Source of the DNA: Schistocerca nitens
Taxonomy: Eukaryota; Arthropoda; Insecta; Orthoptera; Acrididae
Direction of reading: 5' to 3'
Assembly (NCBI RefSeq): GCF_023898315.1
Contig: NC_064614.1
Span: forward strand, 499,240,109-499,304,108
Length of the DNA stretch: 64,000 nucleotides
How positions within the stretch are numbered: the first letter of the stretch is position 1; each line of letters starts with the position of its first letter. Shown here one piece after another: positions 57,641-64,000 of this stretch. The notes under the pieces are model-generated. The model did not search any database. It saw only the letters and a list, made by a program, of their open reading frames with translations, and was not told the origin of the DNA. A program made the position numbers and the translations under genes.

Positions 57641-57829
57641 GCTGTTTCATGTATGATCTGTGCATGGCTTTGATCGTTAACCAGCACCGGGCAGGCAGGT
57701 TCCGAGCACGGTATCGCTCCGATGCACTCGTGGGACTTTTGAGAGGAGGCAATGGAACTTTCGACACGTTAGGAGCGGCTTTGGAAAGATGTCGTAGAGA
57801 ATCGTTGTGCCACTTATCACTTCAAACTG
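57641..57829 (+). CDS. Candidate host exon, 189 bp
   Basis: An acceptor-like TTGTTCTCTACAG precedes it and a donor-like ACTG|GTGAGT follows. The frame stays open through the whole segment (CFMYDLCMALIVNQHRAGRF ... CRRESLCHLSLQT). The length is a multiple of three, and the exon starts and ends in the same phase. The protein is Arg- and Cys-rich and unrecognised. No partner exon was identified, so this may be chance. Confidence 0.3.
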
Positions 57830-58488
57830 GTGAGTCGGCAGCGTCTCCTCACAGTGACACGTTCAAGCGCAGATCGAAACCTGGCAAAACAACGGTAGTG
57901 CGTCAACTAAACAACTCAGATACTGTTGCTCGATGTGAGTATTGTGACTAGCGACTGCGTTCTGTGCGTGATCGATAGGTTGATCCAGAAAAGCACCCCT
58001 TTCTTTGAAACACGACGGCATTTATCGTGGTACATGACTCGCAGAGGAATGGACGTTGGAGTTCTGAAAATCACCATAAATTATACCAAGAGTGTTGTGT
58101 GCATTTAGTGCAACACGGAATACTGGACCTATCGTTTTCCACGGAACCATAACTTCTGATAGACATGTAAACAATATACTGCGACTTGATTTCGTGAAAC
58201 TAACAACTAAAGAAAATATCTGCAGGTACTTTATACTGGACAATGCAAGAGTAGAAAGCGCCAATGCAGGCGGGCAATGAAGGGTTCGGTTCCTGGATGA
58301 GGGTTTAAACTCCACCCCCCCCCCCCCACCCCCCAATTTAATTTGCCAGCGCCCTTACTTTCAACATGCCGTAGTTTTGTAAGTATTTAATAACAACAGA
58401 GTACAACAATAATATTATAATATATTGCTTAGCTACACAGAGTACATAAAATATTTCAATGTAACAGTAACAATTTGCTTACATCAGT
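57830..58488. other. Unassigned, with a poly-C stretch
   Basis: A C-rich run at 58312-58333. No recognised element. Confidence 0.4.
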
Positions 58489-58499
58489 AAATAGAACAT

Positions 58500-58647
58500 C
58501 CCAGAATGAAATTTTCACTCTGTAGCGGAGTGTACGCTGATATGAAACTTCCTGGCAGGTTAAAACTGTCTGTCGGACCGAAATTCGAACTCGGGACGAA
58601 GTTCGAATCTCGGTCCGACACATAATTTTAACCTGGTAGGAAGTTTC
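58500..58647. mobile_element. Palindromic tRNA-like retroposon (hairpin family H), short copy
   Basis: Flanked by an 11-bp direct repeat AAATAGAACAT (58489-58499 and 58648-58658). Arms 58543-58590 and 58601-58648 pair around a 10-bp loop. The left end CCAGAATGAAATTTTCACTC matches the 11.5-kb element. Only the B-box part of the tRNA-like core remains (TTCGAACTCGGGA). Confidence 0.85.
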
Positions 58648-58839
58648 AAATAGAACATTCCTTTAGTACAATGTCCAAGAAAAAGCAGTTTAGAAAAATT
58701 TAGCCTTTGAATGGCATACGTCCGAAAATTTGAGAAGTACATGTACCACACAGTTAGTTTAAGAACTATTATAACAACAAACTATCATAGCTTTGATAAC
58801 GCCATAATTTATCAATAGTACTATATAAGGAAAAGACGT

Positions 58840-60430
58840 TCTTTAAAGTTTTTACCAAAAATCTTGAAAAGTATTTCACCGATTTACTTCATGTTTTTAC
58901 ACGACACTCTAATGTCTGCACGGACATAGGCTAAATTTGTTTTAATACATGTTGTATATGGGTATGTATAAATGGGCAGTGTTATTAGCAAAAATCTCGA
59001 AAAGTCGTTGACCGATTTACTTTAGATTTGACACGATAATCTTATAAACCTTCGGACGGACACAGGCACCATATTTTAAAAATATATGTCGTTTATAAAC
59101 ACATATTCAAAATCTATACTTCTGTATAAAGACATGTCGATGTTTAACGTTGTTACCAAAATATCGCAAAGTTCTTGATCGATTTACTGACATTTTTGTA
59201 CAGTACTCTAATAAACATTCAGACAGGCATGGGCTCCATATTTTTAAAATATATGTGGTGTATAAACATATATTGAAAACCTATAGTGCTTTATAAAAAC
59301 AAGTTGATGTTTAATGTTGTTACCAAAAATCTCAAATGTTCTTGATCGATTTACTTCTAATTTTTTCAATTCTCTAATAAACATTCGGACAGACATAGGC
59401 TACATTTTTTATAATATATATTGTTCATAAATAAATAATACTATATAAAGAGGAAATTCTTGACCGTTTTACTTCACATTATTAAACAATTGTCTAATAA
59501 ACATTTGGACGACATAAGTTATATATTTTTAATATAGTTGAAACCTCCCCTTAGAAAAATTTATGAATTACTCTGCTGATAAACCGCTTACGTTATTTGA
59601 TTTTCAAACAGCTGAGGAGAATTGAACGTACTCAGACATTTCTCTCTTTACTTATTCTGATCAACACTAAAGTGACACAATATTTTTAGCGCAACGCAGT
59701 CTGACTTTCAATAATCCCTACAAAAGAATGGCCCAGACTAACAATAACCTATACCTTTCATGAATCACTTACCTCACAAAAATCTTCATTACTCGAACTA
59801 CTGCAATACAGCGAGCGCCAATACTGCCAGCTAAATAAAAGATTCAACTACTAAAGGCACTAACTACTGATAGGTATAGTTAGCAAATGAAAGATTTTGA
59901 TAGAGAACAAACAATTTATTATATATATAACATTCTTAGAGTTCATGATATCCAGTATTACAAATTTACTCTTTCTGATGGACACACGTCCAGATTGTCC
60001 GCTCTCAAAATTCTGCCATCTCTCTCCCCACATCCGCCATGATTTTCATACAGAGCGCTATGTGGCGTTACCAACATGAAAACCTAAACAGCCTACTTAT
60101 ATCCTGTGCCTATCCAAATGTTTCTTATAATATCGTGTACAAATTTAACTTCAATTGGTCAAGAACTTTTTTCGAATTTTTTGCCAACAATGTTTCTTCT
60201 CGAAAAAAGTTCTTCAATTTACGTTAAATTTTTACATGATATAATAAGGAATATTTGGGCAGGGATAGGCTATATATTTTTAATATGTATAATATACAGA
60301 TATGTATATATAGTGTATTATATGGAAAAGTTGTTAGCAAAAATCACGAAAAATTCTTGAGTGACTTACTTCAAATTTTTACGCAATACCTTATAACACT
60401 GAGACTGACATACGCCATATATTTTGTAAA
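58840..60430. repeat. Degenerate tandem repeat block 1, unit about 140-170 bp
   Basis: Recurrent phrases TTACCAAAAATCTTGAAAAG, TTGATCGATTTACT, TCTAATAAACATTCGGACAG and ATAGGCT-ATATTTTTAATAT occur at about 58850, 58990, 59150, 59320 and 59460. They recur after an insertion at 60150 and 60340. Strongly AT-rich, no coding. Confidence 0.75.
59538..60093. mobile_element. Dispersed repeat, possible solo LTR (fossil)
   Basis: GTTGAAACCTCCCC to AACAGCCTACTTA, inserted in tandem repeat block 1. I recall this unit as dispersed in locust genomes. Its ends could fit a solo LTR or a small non-autonomous DNA element. No coding part. Family unknown; moderately old. Confidence 0.4.
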
Positions 60431-60811
60431 ACAATAATGTATATGCTCTTCGACTGTGATACAGAAAATGCTGTGCCATGCTGTGCTGTGGAAACCTGCG
60501 GTTTCTTATTCTTTCTTGCAATCAGTAGCAACTGTGATAGTAGGGGATTTAAACCACTAGACAAATTGTTTGTGTTATGTATATTCTTTCTCTTTGAAAA
60601 ACTGGTTTCGCCGATGTAGACTGTATGGTCTTCACAGATTTTTTTCCTTTTTCTTTAATCGAATTGTTATGTTGTTCAGAAATAGCAACACCTTCTCTAG
60701 TTTTCACGAAGGCCATCGAAACTTGTTCTTTCCTGGATGTGTTTCTGATCAAAAAGTATTTCTGGTAGTCGAAATCCATAGTTTCAGTTGATAATGCCTT
60801 TTTTTCCTTGT

Positions 60812-61990
60812 GGTGATATTTTCATAGAAACTTTCATCACCTAACACATGTTTCTTTGTATCTAACCGAGAAGTGAAATACCAGTTTTCATGGAATTATA
60901 TTTAATATTTTTTATTATAATGTAATATTTTCGTAAAAATTGTCATCCCTCTTTCGCTTCCTTAGAGGTTGAATTTCCGAAAACGCTGAAACACGGCTTT
61001 TTTATTTTAGCCTGAGAAACCAAATATCAATTTCCGTAGGTCTAGCTTCAAAAGTGCTTTAATAGTGACATATTTTCGAAAAGCCTTTCATCATCTATTT
61101 CAGCCACTTAGGAGTGGAATTTCGAACAGTCCTTTCGTAAGCGATGCCTGCAGTATAGGGTCCACACCTTCACCAAATTTGAAGTTTCTATCCTTAGCGG
61201 TTTGGGCTTGGCGACAGTGAGTCAGTGGATTAGTCTGGCGCTGTTCCACCCCCATAGGGGTTGAAGTTCCAAAAACAGTAGAACACGTATTTTATCATTT
61301 CTAACTGAGAAGCCAAATACAAATTTTTGTTGATATAGGTTACAAATGCTTGCATACTGAATTATTTCCTTAAAACTTTTATCCCTTACTTCACTCCCAT
61401 CGTGGCTGAATTTCCAAAAGCAGTGAAACACGTATTTCTTTTATTTTTAAGCCAGAAGCCAAATTCAGCTTCTCGTAGATTTAGCATTGCGTTCATAATA
61501 AAATATTTTCATAAAACATCTCATCTCTTATATCACCTGCTTAGGCCTGAATTTCCAAAAACACAGAAATTCGTATTTTTTTTATTTGTAACAGGGAAGT
61601 CAAATACCAGTTATCATAGATGCAGTTTTAAAAATACTTTAGTAGTTCTTTAATAACGAATTATTTTTTAAAAAAATTTGACCTATTGTATCACCCCCCA
61701 TAGGGATAAAATTACGATAAGTGCTGAACACATATTTCTTTATTTCTGAGCGATAAACAAACTACAAGTCTACGTAGTTCTAGCTTCAAAATTATCTTGA
61801 GAGGGACATACATTGAAAAAGTATTTCATTCCCTGTTTCATCCCCTTGGGGTGGAGTTTCGAAAAATCCTTTCTTAAATAACGCCTACAGATAACATCAA
61901 CACCCTCTTGGCAAGTTTAAGTTTCTGTCCATAATGATCTGGGCTGGGTGGTGAGTGAGTGAGTCAGCTTGTCGGGACACTGCCTTGGTT
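60812..61990. repeat. Degenerate tandem repeat block 2, unit about 140-155 bp
   Basis: Units contain TAGGGGTTGAATTTCCAAAA-like, GAAACACGTATTTCTTTA and CTAGCTTCAAAA phrases, seen around 60960, 61080, 61255, 61400, 61550, 61695 and 61845. It leads directly into the Helitron fragment. Confidence 0.75.
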
Positions 61991-62074
61991 TAAAAAAAAT
62001 TGTACACACGTCGATGGGCAGCTTTGTTTTCTTCAGCGCAGTCTGTTTAGCTGAAAACAGGGAAACTATATTTT

Positions 62075-62335
62075 ATGGCTTATGGGCATATGACTACAGT
62101 ACTTCTGCAGAATTTGAATCACACGGGATCTTGTGATGCTACCCGTTTAGAGATTAAAACTATGCGAAATATTGTCATTGAAGGCACTATGTTTACAGAT
62201 CCAGCAGGAGGAAGGGGTCTCTCATGCCCCATCTACCGATCAACCCAGCCGATTGACCCATTCATTTTAAGCGACCAGTTCCCAATCAAGGTTTCGTTCT
62301 CAGTAACAATAAACAAGGCTCAAGGTCAGCTAGAG
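62075..62335 (+). pseudogene. Helitron Pif1-type helicase, C-terminal fragment
   Basis: The plus frame reads NLNHTGSCDATRLEIKTMRN, then GRGLSCPIYRSTQPIDPFIL and QFPIKVSFSVTINKAQGQ. NGTRL-like and FPV..AFAMTINKAQGQ are helicase motifs of Helitron RepHel proteins (here FSVTINKAQGQ). The remaining upstream helicase and Rep domains are not present. The match stops after GQ, at a G-rich simple repeat. DNA-transposon class; old fragment. Confidence 0.65.
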
Positions 62336-62900
62336 GTTGACAAGGAAATGGACAGAAATGGGAGGGGGGGGGGGTTGGAATGGTGGAATGGACATAGAGA
62401 GGCGGAAGGAGGAGTTGGACAGAGAGAGGAGAGAGGAGGATATGGAGAAAGATACGGCGAGGGGGATATGGACAAGGAGAGGGGGAGAAGGAGAGCGTGT
62501 TCAGCAATTGCGAAGTGCGCACTCACAGCTATTAGCATTTACGAATGTGAACACTTGTCAGCTAAGGGAATATGCGCGTATAAATGAGGAGAATGCTTTG
62601 TTTCAGATGTCTATGTTCAGTAAGACAGATTTTTCTCTGATATTAGGTTCACGTATAGCGCGCACAACGAACAAATTTGTTAAACCGCAGCTGTATTCAC
62701 AAGTTATTATGAGCAATTTTCACGGTGTGTGAACTGAGGAAATGAATGGGGCCGAGTTTAGCACGTGCGTGGCCCTCGTGAGTCACGGAGCAGCCGCAGC
62801 GCGAGGCACGTCCACTCCGCGACGTCGCTGCCGTCCACCATACGGTATGTCACGCGGGGTAAACAGTGTGCAAGATTAATTTTCCTCTCTGCCTTTTCTG
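62336..62900. other. Unassigned; purine-rich run and small GC island
   Basis: 62340-62490 is G/A-rich simple sequence (open frames there are low-complexity). 62755-62865 is CpG-rich. No recognised gene. Confidence 0.4.
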
Positions 62901-63430
62901 TAGGAGGATACAAGATGACTTAGAACTTCTTTTAGATGTGATGAATGGCATCTTGCTCTAAATGGGGGAAAATTAAGTTAACGCAGATAAGTAGGAAAAA
63001 CAACCCTGTAATGTGTAATACATTATTAATAGTTTACTTATTGACACATGACGTCTGTTAAATAGCAAGGCGTAGTAACGCTGCAAGGCGATATGAAACG
63101 TAATGAGCATGTCCGGTCGGTAGGAGGGAACGAGTATGCTCAACTTCTGTTAATTGGAGAATTTTAGGAAAAGGTAGTTGCCGGCCGAAGTGGCCGTGCG
63201 GTTAAAGGCGCTGCAGTCTGGAACCGCAGGACCGCTACGGTCGCAGGTTCGAATCCTGCATCGGGCATGGATGTTTGTGATGTCCTTAGGTTAGTTAGGT
63301 TTAACTAGTTCTAAGTTCTAGGGGACTAATAACCTCAGCAGTTGAGTCCCATAGTGCTCAGAGCCATTTGAACCATTTGAAAAGGTAGTTCATCTATTGA
63401 TGAGATCGCGTATACAACAACAGAACCATT
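62901..63430 (+). mobile_element. CR1-like LINE (family 2) fragment, older, split by SINE-A
   Basis: GGAGGATACAAGATGACTTA, CTCTAAATGGGGGAAAATTA and GCAAGGCGATATGAAACG parallel the younger copy at 63490-64000 but are more diverged. The SINE-A at 63180 interrupts it. After the SINE, GAGATCGCGTATACAAC continues the RT C-terminus. Confidence 0.65.
63180..63379 (+). mobile_element. SINE-A, variant subfamily
   Basis: 11-bp target duplication AAAAGGTAGTT (63169-63179 and 63380-63390). Shares the subfamily variants of 9766-9949. Confidence 0.94.
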
Positions 63431-63489
63431 ACTGAAAAGTGAAATAATATTTGGGATGCCCTCTATGTCGAACTGAAGGAAGACGGGGA

Positions 63490-64000
63490 GGTGTCGTCGT
63501 TGAGTGACTGTAGCAGGATACAAGATGACTTGGACAGGATTTGTGATTGGTGTAAAGAATGGCAGCTTACTCTAAATATAGATAAATGTAAATTAATGCA
63601 GATGAATAGGAAAAAGAATCCCGTAGTGTTTGAATACACCGTTAGTAGTGTAGCGCTTGACACAGTCACATCGGTTAAATATGGCTCTGAGCACTATGGG
63701 ACTTAACATCTGTGGTCATCAGTCCCCTAGAACTTAGAACTACTTAAACCTAACTAACCTAAGGACATCACACACATCCATGCCCGAGGCAGGATTCGAG
63801 CCTGCGACCGTAGCGGTCACGCGGTTCCAGACTGTAGCGCCTAGAACCGCACGGCCACACCGGCCGTCTGGTTAAATATTTGGGCGTAACATTGCAGAGC
63901 GATATGAAGTGGGACACGCATGTAATGGCAGTTGTGGGGAAGGTGGATAGTCGTCTTCGGTTCATTGGTAAAATTTTGGGAAGATGTGGTTCATCTGTAT
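63490..64000 (+). mobile_element. CR1-like LINE (family 2) fragment, younger, split by SINE-A, cut by window
   Basis: The frame 63491-63675 reads MSSLSDCSRIQDDLDRICDW, then LTLNIDKCKLMQMNRKKNP, open up to the SINE. It resumes at 63880 with YLGVTLQSDMKWD and VVGKVDSRLRFIGKIL. RT region; continues past the window end. Confidence 0.8.
63683..63869 (-). mobile_element. SINE-A
   Basis: Antisense copy with a perfect 10-bp target duplication GGTTAAATAT (63673-63682 and 63870-63879), inside the LINE RT frame. Confidence 0.95.

Noticed and set aside
62337-62587. Glu/Arg/Gly-rich frames
   Set aside because: They are low-complexity purine-rich sequence downstream of the Helitron fragment.
1-64000. CRISPR arrays, bacterial-type operons or ribosome binding sites
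   Set aside because: No regularly spaced short repeats with unique spacers, and the sequence is clearly from a eukaryotic, repeat-rich genome.

Overview
This window looks like intergenic or intronic DNA from a large, repeat-swollen insect genome. An orthopteran, most likely a grasshopper of the Schistocerca type, is the best guess. The main clue is one tRNA-headed SINE family (called SINE-A here) with 14 copies in 64 kb. From memory it matches the abundant Schistocerca short repeat (SGRP1-like); no search was run. The Tc1, mariner, CR1-like LINE and Penelope-like elements also fit an arthropod. No complete host gene is visible. Two short stretches have splice-site-like borders and are offered only as candidate exons (52118-52162 and 57641-57829). 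No rRNA gene, functional tRNA gene or CRISPR array was found.

Layout. 1-1471: Tc1-like element with two nested SINEs. 2-4.7 kb: LINE fragments broken by a 5S-derived SINE and a SINE-A. 4.8-6.1 kb: a near full-length mariner. 6.8-8.0 kb: a second Tc1-like element. 8.8-9.0 kb: a perfect 107-bp tandem duplication. 10-12.1 kb: a LINE fragment and a palindromic tRNA-like element. 14-21.4 kb: scattered SINEs of several families, an internally deleted mariner and a transposase fragment. 22.2-24.6 kb: a decayed Tc1-like element and a LINE reverse transcriptase. 26.7-27.8 kb: another mariner. 29.4-31.6 kb: a Tc1 element inside a head-to-head rearranged Tc1-like element. 34-41.2 kb: LINEs, a young Tc1 copy (A) inside one of them, and a second head-to-head Tc1-like element. 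44.8-51.6 kb: two Penelope-like fragments, a 5S SINE, and a nearly complete CR1-like LINE with an esterase-like ORF1 and tandem 5' monomers. 53.5-56.4 kb: a large palindromic tRNA-like element with a second young Tc1 copy (B) in its loop. 58.5-62.3 kb: a small palindromic element, two degenerate tandem-repeat blocks and a Helitron helicase fragment. 62.9-64 kb: two LINE fragments side by side, each split by a SINE.

How the parts relate. The Tc1 and mariner copies encode DDE transposases, and the LINE and Penelope fragments encode reverse transcriptases. The SINEs encode nothing and presumably moved with LINE machinery. Nesting gives relative ages: SINE-A is inserted into Tc1, mariner and LINE copies, usually with readable 8-14 bp target-site duplications. 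Tc1 copies A and B are more than 99% alike and are among the youngest arrivals.

The most unusual theme is repeated palindromic organisation. Two tRNA-like families (11.5, 54.2 and 58.5 kb) and one Tc1-like family (29.4 and 40.0 kb) each occur as inverted duplicates, and all three tRNA-like copies are flanked by 11-14 bp direct repeats. A second theme is module swapping among SINEs: a 5S-headed and a tRNA-headed SINE share one body, and one tRNA-headed family carries two different tails.
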